From positions 1-40,238 of the forward strand of contig PLSM01000088.1 of the NCBI GenBank assembly GCA_003165075.1: a DNA stretch of 40,238 bases, in the 5' to 3' direction. A program made the position numbers and the translations under genes. This DNA is from Acidobacteriaceae bacterium. GTDB lineage: Bacteria; Acidobacteriota; Terriglobia; Terriglobales; Acidobacteriaceae. The notes under the pieces were generated by a model. It was given only the letters and a program-made list of their open reading frames with translations. It had not been told where the DNA came from and ran no database searches. Positions 1-9,276 of the stretch are shown in pieces (positions within the stretch are counted from its first letter, which is position 1; every line of letters starts with the position of its first letter).

Positions 1-4
1 GTAG

Positions 5-838
5 TGTGTAGTAGCTTCCTTCGATCGGGTCAACCACGACAAGCTGATGGCCGCCATGGCGCGCCGGGTCGCCGACAAGAGGATGCTCAAGTTGATCCGG
101 GCGTTTCTCACCGCGGGTGTGATGGAAAACGGGCTGGTGGGTCCGGTGGATGAGGGCACGCCGCAAGGCGGCCCGTTATCGCCACTGCTGTCGAACCTCG
201 TGCTCGACGAACTTGATCGAGAACTGGAGCGGCGCAAGCACTGCTTCGCGCGGTACGCGGACGACTGCAACATTTACGTCGGCAGCCGGCGGGCAGGGGA
301 GCGTGTGAAGCGGAGCATTACCGGCTTCATCACTCGGCGGCTCAAGCTCAAGGTCAATGAACAGAAAAGCGTAGTGGCTCGACCGGCAGAACGCAAGTTC
401 CTCGGCTTCAGCTTTACCGGCGCAAAGGAGCCAAAGCGGCGTATCGCCCCCAAGGCCCTGGTGCGGTTCAAGCGGAAGGTGCGGGAACTTACGGGCCGGA
501 CTCGGTGCATCAGTATCGAGCAGATGACGAAGGAACTGGCCAGCTATTTACGCGGCTGGAAAAGCTACTTCGGCTTCTCGGAGACGCCCTCGGTGTTTAG
601 GAATCTGGACCCATGGATACGGCAAAGGCTGCGATCCATGATCTGGAAGCAGTGGAAACGCGGCAAGGTGCGGTTCGACAAGCTGTGTGCCTTGGGAGTG
701 AGCAAAGACCTGGCTGCCGAGACAGCCGGGAGTGCTCAGGGCCCCTGGCACATCGCCAACAGCCCCGCTCTGAGCTATGCGTTCCCCATCGCCTACTTCG
801 ACGCGCTTGGCGTTCCCAGGCTGGCCACTGGTCCTTAG
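5..838 (+). CDS. ltrA: Group II intron reverse transcriptase/maturase (5' end missing)
   Basis: Intron-encoded protein that helps splicing and reverse-transcribes the intron during retrohoming. The frame is open from base 5 and is cut by the window edge, so the N-terminal RT blocks are absent. The visible part starts at an FDRVNHDKL block, followed by GTPQGGPLSPLL (RT block 4 region) and the catalytic YADD motif at bases 254-265. The stretch from about base 540, with YLRGWKSYFGF, is the maturase X domain. I see no HNH endonuclease, as in class C-like enzymes. The first coding methionine at base 47 is internal to the family and is not the true start. The first dozen bases are repetitive and follow an in-frame stop at bases 2-4, so they may be a contig-end artefact. 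RNA domains V and VI follow directly. The family call is very secure. Confidence 0.93.
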   Translation, partial: CVVASFDRVNHDKLMAAMARRVADKRMLKLIRAFLTAGVMENGLVGPVDEGTPQGGPLSPLLSNLVLDELDRELERRKHCFARYADDCNIYVGSRRAGERVKRSITGFITRRLKLKVNEQKSVVARPAERKFLGFSFTGAKEPKRRIAPKALVRFKRKVRELTGRTRCISIEQMTKELASYLRGWKSYFGFSETPSVFRNLDPWIRQRLRSMIWKQWKRGKVRFDKLCALGVSKDLAAETAGSAQGPWHIANSPALSYAFPIAYFDALGVPRLATGP

Positions 839-851
839 CTCAATCCGTCCG

Positions 852-918
852 AAACGCCGGATGCGGACCCGCATGTCCGGTGGTGTGGCAGGGGCGAGCG
901 GGCGACCGCTCCCCCTAT
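852..918 (+). ncRNA. Group II intron RNA domains V and VI (3' end of intron)
   Basis: Bases 856-881 fold as a domain V hairpin: a six-pair lower stem, a two-base bulge on the 3' side (874-875 region), a four-pair upper stem and a four-base loop. Bases 891-915 fold as domain VI: GGGG with CCCC, one bulged C, then GAGCGG with CCGCTC closed by a GCGA loop. The intron probably ends at the AT of CCTAT near base 918. The position just after the maturase stop is as expected for a bacterial ORF-containing intron. The boundary is inferred by eye. Confidence 0.8.
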
Positions 919-977
919 GCCGATTGCGCGCTTTCTTTGGTGGCTTAGGCGGGCAGAGTGAATTCCGCGCTTGCTGC

Positions 978-1811
978 TCACTTGCGGCGGGCAGATGCGA
1001 CGCGAGCCGTCATGAGTGGATCGTCGGGCAGATGTGACCAGTTGAAATAGGGCAATAGGTCGCGCATCGCGATGGCCCGATATCCGTGTTGCTTGAGGTA
1101 GAACATGTATTGGCGGAACATCTCCGGTGGCGTGTTGACCCAGGGATGGACCACGTCTGGCACGCCGTGGAATTGCAACACGACGACCCTGCCGTCTCTC
1201 GCTCCCGCTACAACTTTCTTGAAGTGATCGAGCGTCCAATCCGGATACGCGTCGCCGGTTGTCGGTATCAGTAGTGGGTAGTTCTTCGTCACATCCAGCA
1301 GCGGGCCTACTTGGACCTCACCGTAGGGAACCTCCGGTTGCATTCCCCGCCGCGCCAGTTTGATTCCGTGGAGCTGGAGTTGCTTGAGTGCCTCGGGTCC
1401 GAAGTTATCCCCAGGCCAGGCGAAGCTTATCGGCTTGGGTACGCCGACACGCGCCAATTCATCATCCACCATCTGCAACTCCTGTCCGAGCATTGCGCCC
1501 TTCTCGGGGGTGTCGAAACCGCTGTGGGTCCAGGTGTGATTGCCGATTTCAAAGCCTCTACGATTCAGTTCAGCGACATCTTCCCAACTGAGAAAGTGTG
1601 CCTGGTCATCCATCCAGTTGTGGGTGATGAAGAACGTGGCTTTGAATCCCAGTTGCTCCAACAACGGCGCTACAACCGTAATCTGCGATCGAACCGCGTC
1701 GTCAAAAGTGAGCACCACGGTCTTGGCGGGAATTTGGACCGCGCGCAAGAGCGGCGTTGCCAGAGAAAGAGCAATGGCTGTGGTTGTAGCCAGAAGAGTG
1801 GAGTATTTCAA
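978..1811 (-). CDS. Secreted polysaccharide deacetylase (NodB homology domain)
   Basis: Predicted to remove N-acetyl groups from a polysaccharide or peptidoglycan outside the cytoplasm. I chose the TTG at 1811-1809 because GAGGTG lies a few bases upstream and because the product (277 residues) then opens directly with a signal-like segment, residues 1-26. An ATG at 1850 would add 13 residues without a comparable ribosome site. Motif 1 reads TFDDA, with the usual final Gly replaced by Ala (Asp37, Asp38). Motif 2 reads GNHTWTHS, giving metal ligands His92 and His96. Later FAWPGDN and LQFHG fit motifs 3 and 4, so the enzyme looks intact. It stands alone between the intron and a receptor gene; the substrate cannot be told. 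Confidence 0.85.
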   Translation of the reverse strand: MKYSTLLATTTAIALSLATPLLRAVQIPAKTVVLTFDDAVRSQITVVAPLLEQLGFKATFFITHNWMDDQAHFLSWEDVAELNRRGFEIGNHTWTHSGFDTPEKGAMLGQELQMVDDELARVGVPKPISFAWPGDNFGPEALKQLQLHGIKLARRGMQPEVPYGEVQVGPLLDVTKNYPLLIPTTGDAYPDWTLDHFKKVVAGARDGRVVVLQFHGVPDVVHPWVNTPPEMFRQYMFYLKQHGYRAIAMRDLLPYFNWSHLPDDPLMTARVASARRK

Positions 1812-1930
1812 CTCGGCACCTCGCAGGACGAAGTTACAGCAGGAGCCCATCGATCCTCAAGCCAAACTTCGTAAGAACGGCACCAGGCTTCAGATCCTCT
1901 ATCCGGAGAATAGGCTATGCGCTTCTCTTT

Positions 1931-1962
1931 AAATGCAAACGGGATCCACGCATGGATCCCGT
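1931..1962 (-). terminator. Intrinsic terminator after the Oar-like receptor gene
   Basis: On the minus strand a perfect ten-pair stem (ACGGGATCCA with TGGATCCCGT, bases 1939-1962, four-base loop) is followed by a T-rich run, TTTGCATTT. It lies 26 bases past the stop of the receptor gene ending at 1989, the right place for Rho-independent termination. Confidence 0.72.
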
Positions 1963-1988
1963 CTGCTCGTCCGAAAGAAGCGTCACAA

Positions 1989-4900
1989 TCAGAATGTGAC
2001 GTGAACTCCCATGGTGAATGCCCGGTTTCCGCCGATGGTTCCGGTTGCCGAGCCGAAGTTGGCCGCGTTGTTCGCGCAGCCTTGCGTATTGGGAATAGCT
2101 GTGGCCGAGGTGCAAGTGACGTTATTGATCGGGACCGTCGTTGGAAGAGTAATCGACTTGCCTGATCCATTGGAAACGGGTATCTGATCCAGGTTTGCCC
2201 TCGTGCTCTCCTGATCGACTGGGTTGGAGCTGCTCACGAGCTGGCCGTAGTTGATGTAGTAACTTCCAGGGATGCAATTGTAGTAGTTGGAGATTGCTGC
2301 AGCAATCGCCGTGTTCGAGCAAGCATATGGCTGACGAATCTGCGCCGTATCCTGCGGTACATCCAGGCTGGTCGTGTTGGTGACGTTGAAGGCATTCAGT
2401 TCATACTGCACGCCCACTTTCTCAGTTAAGTGGACAGTCTTGCGCACGGAAAGATCAAGCCTCTTTTGCATTGCCTGGCGGAAAATATTCCGCTGCCCCT
2501 TGTTGAAGGGCGTCTCGTAAATATCCTGCGGATCGTTTCCGGTGGATACCGGAATACCCATCTCTCCCGGGGCCAGGTAGTGGATGGCGATCTGCGTCGG
2601 ATCGATGGCTGGTATGTAGCTGCCCCCACTGCCGCGGAAGGCGCCTTTGTTCCCGGTAAGCGCGGAATGTGGATCCTGTGGGTTCTTGATGCCCAACACC
2701 GGATTCATAAGATTAGGAAAGTCCCCAAAATTGATGCTGCCAACCGATCCGTAGTACTCATACAGCGAATAGGGCTCACCGCTCTGCAGGACAGCTTGGC
2801 CGGTCAGGTGCCAGTCATTGGCAAAATAGGATGCCACCGAGTGCTCTCGGGCAGTGTTGGGAACTTCAAAATTGAAGTTCGCACTGAAAACATGGGTGCG
2901 ATCGAAGTCCGAAGATGCCCATGAATCGCGCAGCTTCTTTGGATCATCTCCCGTAAAGAACAGACCGATGTCGCTTTGCTCGTCCAGGGAGTGGCTCCAG
3001 GTGTAGCTTGCACCGGCCTGAACGTGGTGCGAAAGCCTCTTTTCGACGTGGGCTTCAAGTGCGTCGTAGGCTGAAACACCGGCCGCCTTGAAATCAGCGG
3101 CATTGGGGTTAAAGCCAATGTAAGGCGCTCTGAAATCCGTGTTGCCGCCATCGTATGTGTTCCATTTCTCCCCGGCAATCGGGCTGTAGGCTTGCACGTC
3201 GAATCCCAGAATTGGATCGTAGTACGTGAGCAGGTTGTTCTGGTTGAGCACCTGGAACCCGTAGCTTGTCGTTTCTCCCCAGATCGGGTTGCTCGGGGTT
3301 GCAATGCCCGGCTCATTCAACGGTAGCGGAAGCACTGAATGCCGCCCCCGATTGCCGGAGTAACCGAGCGTGAATGCAACCGTGTTGGTTGGTTGCCACT
3401 GGAAATTCAAGGTGTAGTTGATGGTGTAAGGCAGAACGTTGTTCTTGTCATAGGAGCCAAAGTTCAGCGTCGGCAAACAGGCCGAGTAGTCCAATGACTG
3501 GTTTTCGAAAGCATCGCAATTCTGGAATCCATAAACCGGGTCGATTCCGGTCATTACATTCAACTGGTTCTGAAGTGCCTGTGTAACGGTACCGGGGTCA
3601 GAGTTCGGCGGAATGTAGTTTCCGCCCGACTTGGAGGTATAAAGCCCCGTGCCTATCGGGTTTGAGAGTGTGAGAGCTCCAGTGCCGACTCCATAACCTA
3701 CCAGCGGCGCAGATTCCGTGACGCCGAAGGGACCGCCAATATCGCCGCCTGCCGGTTGCGACAGATAGGTAAACAGCTCTCCTCGATCGTAATAAATGCC
3801 TGCGCCGCCGCTGATCACCACTTTGCCGTTGTTGGCGCTGGGTGTCCACGCAAAACCGACGCGCGGAGAGACGCCCCACTGTCGTCCCTTCAATGTGGAA
3901 TCACTCACGCCTGCCGTGGGGTGGTACTTGTTGTTGCCGGCTATCTCAAATCCAGCGTTCTTCACCTGAAAGCCGTTGGTTGTGTCCCCGGTTACGTCAT
4001 AGAGTGCGGGGTTGAAGTTAAACATGTTGCCGTACTTCTCTGTGAGGCCGCCATGATAGTCATAGCGGACGCCCGCGGTGATGCTCAAGTTTGGCTTTGC
4101 CTGCCACTTGTCCTGCACATAGGCTGAGAGTTCGTTGGACCGGTAGTAACGATCGCCATTGTTGCGGCCGCTCACCGGATCTATGCTCTCTACGACGTCG
4201 GAACTATGGACTTTGCCTTGAAAAAGATCATCCAGACTCGCGACGGCTATTTGGACGTTGCCATCGCGATTGTTGATGATGTTCAGTTGCGTGTAACTGT
4301 ATCCGCCACCCGCTACGAAGGTGTGCTTGCCCATGGTGAAGATCACATTGGTCGAGGGGTTCAGACGGTTTTGATAGTACCCCATATTCGTAAATGCGGT
4401 GGCTGGCCCAAGCCCGAGACTCGGTGAGGAGGTGTTGCTATACGCAAATTCCTTGATCGTGATGCCGGGTAATCCAGGAATAAAGTCAGAAGGAGCATTT
4501 GGATCCTGGACATAGCCCGAGCCGACGCCGAAGTTCCCTCCTGCAGCCGACTGCCTGTAAAGACTGTACGAACCCATGCGCACAAAACCCAGGCGCTGCT
4601 CCCAGTTGAGACGCGAACCGATGGAGATGGTATTGTCGATGGCTGCGACCTGCGAACCGTTCAGTTCCGTCACCGGGAAGCCACCCGTCTGCGAGTACCC
4701 ATAGGGCTTGTTGACCGGTGCATCCTGATAGAAGTATTTCGCTGACAAGCGGTCAGTTTTGGTAACGTCATAGTCCAGCGAGAGGGTTCCCTGATTTGAA
4801 GTCAGGACGGAAGTGCCGATTAATGTAACGTTGGGCACGCCGTATTGAATGGCGGCATTCGACGCCGGTGTCGGAATCATATATTGCCCGTTCGGCAGTT

Positions 4901-6134
4901 TGGCGTTGAACAAGGCCATGGCGATCGGGTCGATGCTGGTTGCAGTGCCACCCCAAGCGGCATCTACACCAAGCAGATCTGCTTCAGTACGGCTATCGGT
5001 CAGGTTCGACGGGACTGTAAATTGCGATAGCCCGGTTGCCTGGTCCGAATTGGATCGGCGCTGATAGGCGACAAAGAAGAACAGCTTATTCTTCTTTATC
5101 GGGCCGCCTGCGGTGAAACCAGCCGACCAGCGGTTCAGATACGGATTGATCATCGAGCGAGGAAAATCGCCGACACCTTGCTGGGTCAGTTGATAGGCCT
5201 GGCTGAAGAAATAGGGCGAAGCGTTGAGCATGTTGTTTGCGAAGCTGCCGTACAACTGCCCATGCCAGTTGTTGGTCCCGGTCGACGTATTTACGTCAAT
5301 TTGTGCGCCGCTCGTGGCCCCCTGCTGCGCGTCATACATCGAGGCATTCACGCGCAATTCCTGCATGAACTCCGGCGGAGGAGAAGGCAGACTGTTGCCG
5401 TTGGAGCCGTAAACCGAAATACTCACGTTGGAGTCGCTGCCCGAAACACCGGGGCCGATGTCGAAGTTGTATCGCTGCGAACTTGCGCCGCTCGAACTCT
5501 TGCCGTTGAACAGGTTGGTCGAATCCACACCATCTACTTGGAAAGTATTCGATGTGTCGCGCTGGCCGTTGGCCCAGATCGGCTGGTTGCCCAATCCGGC
5601 GTTGGAGTCGAGATTCGCGAGCAGCTCGGCGTTCACGCCCGGTGATAACACTGCCATCTGCGTAAAACTTCCTGTTGCCAGGGGAGTGATGTCGATCTGC
5701 GCAGTATCCAGCGTATAGCCGTTGGTGGTATCTGTTTGATTCAGAAGCGGGGTTGCGTTCACCACTACCGATTCGGTCGTGCTGCCCACCCTCAATTTCG
5801 CATTGACCGTGGTGGCGCGCGCCTCTTGCACCGGAATCGCCGCTAACTCAGTGGCCTCGAAACCCTCGTGGGTGATTCTCACCATATAAGTACCAATGGG
5901 GAGATTGAAGATTTGATAAGATCCGGTCTCCTGCGTAGTTGTCTTTGCAGAAACGTTGATCGCGGCGTTTGTTGCGGTCACTGTTGCACCGGCAACGGCC
6001 GCTCCCGTTGAATCCAGCACCGTGCCGTTCAACGAGCCCAGTGTTTGTTGCGAAGAACCAGGCAAGCAGATGACAAGCGCGGCCAAAACAAACAAACCGT
6101 ACCGGGTGACACTCCTCCAAAAGTTTTGATTCAT
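1989..6134 (-). CDS. TonB-dependent receptor, Oar-like, with N-terminal carboxypeptidase-regulatory-like domain
   Basis: Large outer-membrane beta-barrel protein (1381 residues) of the family expanded in Acidobacteriota. Substrates are mostly unknown and often assumed to be oligosaccharides, peptides or siderophores. I start at the ATG at 6134, preceded by AGGAG; the ATG at 6170 and the longer frame to 6209 lack ribosome sites. Residues 1-30 form a signal peptide. LNGTVLDSTGAAVAGATV begins the regulatory-like domain (about 32-115). A plug-like region with NGQRDTSNTFQVDGVDSTN follows, then a long barrel with repeated aromatic strands, ending in the FTMGVHVTF C-terminal strand typical of outer-membrane insertion. 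It lies downstream of btuB on the same strand, but a 346-base gap argues for separate transcription. Confidence 0.9.
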   Translation of the reverse strand: MNQNFWRSVTRYGLFVLAALVICLPGSSQQTLGSLNGTVLDSTGAAVAGATVTATNAAINVSAKTTTQETGSYQIFNLPIGTYMVRITHEGFEATELAAIPVQEARATTVNAKLRVGSTTESVVVNATPLLNQTDTTNGYTLDTAQIDITPLATGSFTQMAVLSPGVNAELLANLDSNAGLGNQPIWANGQRDTSNTFQVDGVDSTNLFNGKSSSGASSQRYNFDIGPGVSGSDSNVSISVYGSNGNSLPSPPPEFMQELRVNASMYDAQQGATSGAQIDVNTSTGTNNWHGQLYGSFANNMLNASPYFFSQAYQLTQQGVGDFPRSMINPYLNRWSAGFTAGGPIKKNKLFFFVAYQRRSNSDQATGLSQFTVPSNLTDSRTEADLLGVDAAWGGTATSIDPIAMALFNAKLPNGQYMIPTPASNAAIQYGVPNVTLIGTSVLTSNQGTLSLDYDVTKTDRLSAKYFYQDAPVNKPYGYSQTGGFPVTELNGSQVAAIDNTISIGSRLNWEQRLGFVRMGSYSLYRQSAAGGNFGVGSGYVQDPNAPSDFIPGLPGITIKEFAYSNTSSPSLGLGPATAFTNMGYYQNRLNPSTNVIFTMGKHTFVAGGGYSYTQLNIINNRDGNVQIAVASLDDLFQGKVHSSDVVESIDPVSGRNNGDRYYRSNELSAYVQDKWQAKPNLSITAGVRYDYHGGLTEKYGNMFNFNPALYDVTGDTTNGFQVKNAGFEIAGNNKYHPTAGVSDSTLKGRQWGVSPRVGFAWTPSANNGKVVISGGAGIYYDRGELFTYLSQPAGGDIGGPFGVTESAPLVGYGVGTGALTLSNPIGTGLYTSKSGGNYIPPNSDPGTVTQALQNQLNVMTGIDPVYGFQNCDAFENQSLDYSACLPTLNFGSYDKNNVLPYTINYTLNFQWQPTNTVAFTLGYSGNRGRHSVLPLPLNEPGIATPSNPIWGETTSYGFQVLNQNNLLTYYDPILGFDVQAYSPIAGEKWNTYDGGNTDFRAPYIGFNPNAADFKAAGVSAYDALEAHVEKRLSHHVQAGASYTWSHSLDEQSDIGLFFTGDDPKKLRDSWASSDFDRTHVFSANFNFEVPNTAREHSVASYFANDWHLTGQAVLQSGEPYSLYEYYGSVGSINFGDFPNLMNPVLGIKNPQDPHSALTGNKGAFRGSGGSYIPAIDPTQIAIHYLAPGEMGIPVSTGNDPQDIYETPFNKGQRNIFRQAMQKRLDLSVRKTVHLTEKVGVQYELNAFNVTNTTSLDVPQDTAQIRQPYACSNTAIAAAISNYYNCIPGSYYINYGQLVSSSNPVDQESTRANLDQIPVSNGSGKSITLPTTVPINNVTCTSATAIPNTQGCANNAANFGSATGTIGGNRAFTMGVHVTF

Positions 6135-6480
6135 ATTCTCCTCGCGGATTGCTTCAACGTTTGTCTTCATGACTGCCGAGTGGCGGCTATAAGGTTGTCT
6201 TTGCTTCAACTTCTAGACTGACCGGTATGGCTGAAGATGCCGTTAAAGCGCGGTCACACCTATGTAAATAGTTTGTGACACCGGCGTCCGTTTCCCCAAG
6301 TGGAAAATGCCCATCTTCAGCGACATTCGGTGGAAAACAAGTCCTAAATCAGGCCCGTGGCGCGCTCTGGTTCATTGCCCCATCACGCGTCCGGAAGCAG
6401 CGGGCAGGGAAAGCCCGCCCGCAACCTGATCTAGCGTCCGATCATGGTACACCGCATCTCATCATGGAAAAATTAAAAGA
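6135..6480. other. Intergenic region between two receptor genes
   Basis: No gene is supported. On the minus strand a GC-rich hairpin (GCGGGC with GCCCGC, near 6400-6425) lacks a T tract, so it is a weak terminator candidate for the btuB-like gene. Near 6264-6292 an inverted GTCACA/TGTGAC pair separated by about 16 bases lies upstream of the Oar-like gene and could be an operator; this is only a pattern. Confidence 0.35.
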
Positions 6481-8958
6481 TCAACGACCGCTTCCCTTTC
6501 CCCACTGCAGGCGCAGCCCAACACGCAGGCTTACGGGCAGGCTGGGGTAGCCGATGGGCGCAATGTGCTGATTGTCGGTCAGGTTCTCCGCGTGGCCATA
6601 GATCCCCAGCCAGGTCAGCAACTGGTAGCTGGCTCCCAGGTCAATTTTTGCGTAGCCGTGATCCAGGTTACGGTTAGGCAGCAACAGGCTATTGCCGCCG
6701 TTCAGGTCGTACCCGCCCAGAAAATCCGAATCGTCGGAGCGGCTGGCGAAGGCAGAGCTAAACTGCGCCGCAAGCCCTTTCGCCGCATAGCTGGCGGTGA
6801 AAAATCCTGTGTGCGGAGCGCGCCGGAATGGACGGGCGCCCTTAAGCGGCGAATCTGGCCCCACGGGAATGCCGTTGTAGGTTGGCACGGGACCAAGCAG
6901 CATTACATCGTCGTTTGTGAATGAGCGCTGCACCACTGCATCCAGGTAGGTGTACCCGCCGCGCAGAAAGATGCTGCGTCCAATGCCGCTTTCCACCGTG
7001 GATTCCACTCCCAGCGCCCGGTACGCCTCAGTATTCAGGCTCTGTTCATAGGCCCCGTTTGCCTGCAAAAACTGCTCCAGTTCGTACTGCTGGCTGGGCG
7101 TCAGATTCGGCAGAAGCTCAGGAATCAGGTCCAGGCCCACGTACTCGATCTGGCGCCCGAATTCGTTGTGGAAGAAGGTGGTACGGAAGACCAGCCGCTC
7201 GCTCAGGAACGCCTGCTCCACGCCCCCCTCATAGGTACGCGTGGTGGGGGCGGAAAGCGGCGAAATGTGCAGTTGTGCAACGGTGGTCTGCCCACCGTTG
7301 CTCTCTAGAAAATTGTAGAGCGAATAGAACTGGTCAGTCAGTGAAGGCTCGCGAACCCCATCGCCGTAATTGAAAAACACGCGTGTACCGCTGAAGATGC
7401 CCGTCCGCGGCCTCAGCGCGTAGAACGAGAATCCTGCCCGCGGAGAAGTTTGCGTCCCGAAGAGCGAGTAGCGCTCCAGATCGCCGCCCAGGGTGTAGAA
7501 GAAGCGGCTCTTGAAATCTCCATGCACGGCGGCGCGGTAGTCGTAATTGCTGCGCTCCACCGGCGCCAGGTAGGAGCTGCCGGGCTCGGCTCCGCGCTCA
7601 TCCTCGTATTGAAAGCCCGCCAGCGCCACCAGGTGCGGCGTGATGCTGTAGTCGCCCTGGTATGCGAGCTCGTCGCGGTTCGAAACGATTTGGTGCCCCT
7701 GCGGATAGTTCCCCCCAAAATCCATCAGTGCGCGCCCGGTGACTGAGTAGCCGTTAGCGCCGGTAATCGTCACCAGGTCGCCGAAGCTGTCGCCGTACGC
7801 ATCGAAAACACCTGCTCCGCTCTGCTCCCACAGGTTGTACTGCTCCCGCTTCCGGGTCAGCCCGTAGCGCACGCTGTTGTGAAACTCCGCTGTAGTCTGG
7901 TTGTCGACTGAAGCGCTCAGGAAGATATCCTGGTCCTTCTCCGTGGCGTTGTCTGCAATGTGATAGAACTCCCACGTGTTGGGAACCCCCGTGCCATCCA
8001 CCCCATAGTGCAGCGTTGTCCTGATCTGTGTGGATCCGTTCGGCTGCCAGCCAAAGTTGGCCGCCGTTGTGGCCACGTGATATTCGTCGTGGGGCAAATT
8101 GTTGTCTGTCTGCAACCAGCTGAAAGCTCCCAGATAGTCCAGTTCCTTGTGCGCTCCGGCTACCTCCATCTCTTCCCGCGAAGTCGCGAAGTTTCCTGCA
8201 TCGCCATGAAACAGGAACGATGGAAAGCTGGTGGTGCCGTGCGGCGTCGTCAGGCTCACTACGCCGCTGGCCGCATCGGCTCCGTAAAGGCTAGAATTCG
8301 GGCCGCGATAGATCTCCGCGCTCTCCACGGCGGTCGATGAGAGAGGCCCGAAATCGAAGCGGCCGCCCAGATCGCCCGCACTTACTCCGTCGACCAGGAT
8401 CTTGTTGGAGTCCGAATCGCCCCCTCGGATAAAGAGCGAACTCTGTGCCCCGCGTCCGCCTGACTGCGTCACGAACGTTCCCGGCATCAGCCGCAACGAG
8501 CTCGTCAGCCCGTCCTGGAGGGCCAGGTCTACGGGGCCCAGTACACTGGTGGCCGCGCTGGTCTGGGGCTGTGGTGTGGGCGTTCCTGTTGCCGTCACCA
8601 CAATCGATTCCCGCACCCACTCCGGTTCCAGAACTACGTTCCGCTCGACGTTGCCGAGCTGGCCGGCATAGAAGCCGGGCGTCTCCAATTGCCTGAAGCT
8701 CTTGGCTGAAACCGCCAGAAAGAATCGCCCCTGGCTACCGGTAAGAATCTGGAAGCTGCCGTCAGCCCCGGAAACGGCGGTTGCAACCACCTTCCCGTCT
8801 ACGATTAGAACCACGTTGGCGCCCGTTACCTTGGCCCCGGAAGCGTCCGTAATCACGCCATGCACTGAGGCAGCATGGCCGGAAAGAGCCGCAAAAAACA
8901 CTAAAACGGCGGCGCACAAACTACCGCTCAAACTGCGTAAGTAATTGGGAAAAAGCAC
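6481..8958 (-). CDS. btuB: BtuB-like TonB-dependent receptor, probably for cobalamins
   Basis: Outer-membrane receptor of 825 residues, expected to import corrinoids with TonB energy. The GTG at 8958 is the best start: GGAGGAG sits five bases upstream and it gives a clean signal peptide ending near GHAASVHG. A regulatory-like domain (about residues 32-105) precedes the plug, which has SIVVTATGTP (TonB-box region), SLRLMPGTFVTQSGGRG, SLFIRGGDSDSNKILVDGV and AVESAEIYRGPNSSLYG, all typical BtuB/FepA plug blocks. The barrel ends SLRVGLRLQWG. The decisive evidence for the substrate is the cobalamin riboswitch immediately upstream. The extra N-terminal domain is unlike enterobacterial BtuB but common in this phylum. 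Confidence 0.9.
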   Translation of the reverse strand: MLFPNYLRSLSGSLCAAVLVFFAALSGHAASVHGVITDASGAKVTGANVVLIVDGKVVATAVSGADGSFQILTGSQGRFFLAVSAKSFRQLETPGFYAGQLGNVERNVVLEPEWVRESIVVTATGTPTPQPQTSAATSVLGPVDLALQDGLTSSLRLMPGTFVTQSGGRGAQSSLFIRGGDSDSNKILVDGVSAGDLGGRFDFGPLSSTAVESAEIYRGPNSSLYGADAASGVVSLTTPHGTTSFPSFLFHGDAGNFATSREEMEVAGAHKELDYLGAFSWLQTDNNLPHDEYHVATTAANFGWQPNGSTQIRTTLHYGVDGTGVPNTWEFYHIADNATEKDQDIFLSASVDNQTTAEFHNSVRYGLTRKREQYNLWEQSGAGVFDAYGDSFGDLVTITGANGYSVTGRALMDFGGNYPQGHQIVSNRDELAYQGDYSITPHLVALAGFQYEDERGAEPGSSYLAPVERSNYDYRAAVHGDFKSRFFYTLGGDLERYSLFGTQTSPRAGFSFYALRPRTGIFSGTRVFFNYGDGVREPSLTDQFYSLYNFLESNGGQTTVAQLHISPLSAPTTRTYEGGVEQAFLSERLVFRTTFFHNEFGRQIEYVGLDLIPELLPNLTPSQQYELEQFLQANGAYEQSLNTEAYRALGVESTVESGIGRSIFLRGGYTYLDAVVQRSFTNDDVMLLGPVPTYNGIPVGPDSPLKGARPFRRAPHTGFFTASYAAKGLAAQFSSAFASRSDDSDFLGGYDLNGGNSLLLPNRNLDHGYAKIDLGASYQLLTWLGIYGHAENLTDNQHIAPIGYPSLPVSLRVGLRLQWGKGSGR

Positions 8959-9004
8959 GATAACTCCTCCGTCCCCCTCGGGACGCAAGTTCAGTTAAGG
9001 CGCC

Positions 9005-9222
9005 AAAACCGGTCTCCTGACTTGCGCCCTCATCAGCCACCTTCCCGGAGTACTGCTCCAGTGGTGCTCTGGCCTCTCCGCAGTCACGGAGATGCCTTGG
9101 CTGATTTCCTGCCTTCGCCGATACGACGGCCTTCTCAGCAGGGGCGCTCACAGTTGCGGGGCAGTGGCGGAATTTCACCGCCTTCCCGAGCATCCTGGCG
9201 ATTGCCTTGGTGGACTGCGCCG
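9005..9222 (-). promoter_or_regulatory. Cobalamin riboswitch upstream of btuB
   Basis: Read on the minus strand, the leader holds the conserved core GGTGAAATTCCGCC, then ACTGCCCCGCAACTGTGAG (about 9147-9180), and at the 3' end the B12 box AAGTCAGGAGACC (9011-9023). This order and spacing are those of the adenosyl/hydroxocobalamin aptamer. The B12 box ends about 50 bases before the GTG start. A short hairpin, GTCCC with GGGAC, lies just upstream of the ribosome site GGAGGAG, so control is more likely at translation than by termination, since I see no T tract. The 5' edge is approximate. Confidence 0.93.
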
Positions 9223-9243
9223 CTCCTTAGAAGAAGCGACAGT

Positions 9244-9272
9244 GATGGCATGGAACGAGTTTCCATCCCATC
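9244..9272 (-). promoter_or_regulatory. Stem-loop at the 5' end of the btuB leader RNA
   Basis: An interrupted inverted repeat (GATGG then ATGGAA, pairing with TTCCAT then CCATC; one mismatched pair, five-base loop) lies between the predicted transcription start and the aptamer. It would form a roughly eleven-pair hairpin at the very start of the RNA, perhaps protecting the 5' end. Confidence 0.45.
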
Positions 9273-9276
9273 AACA

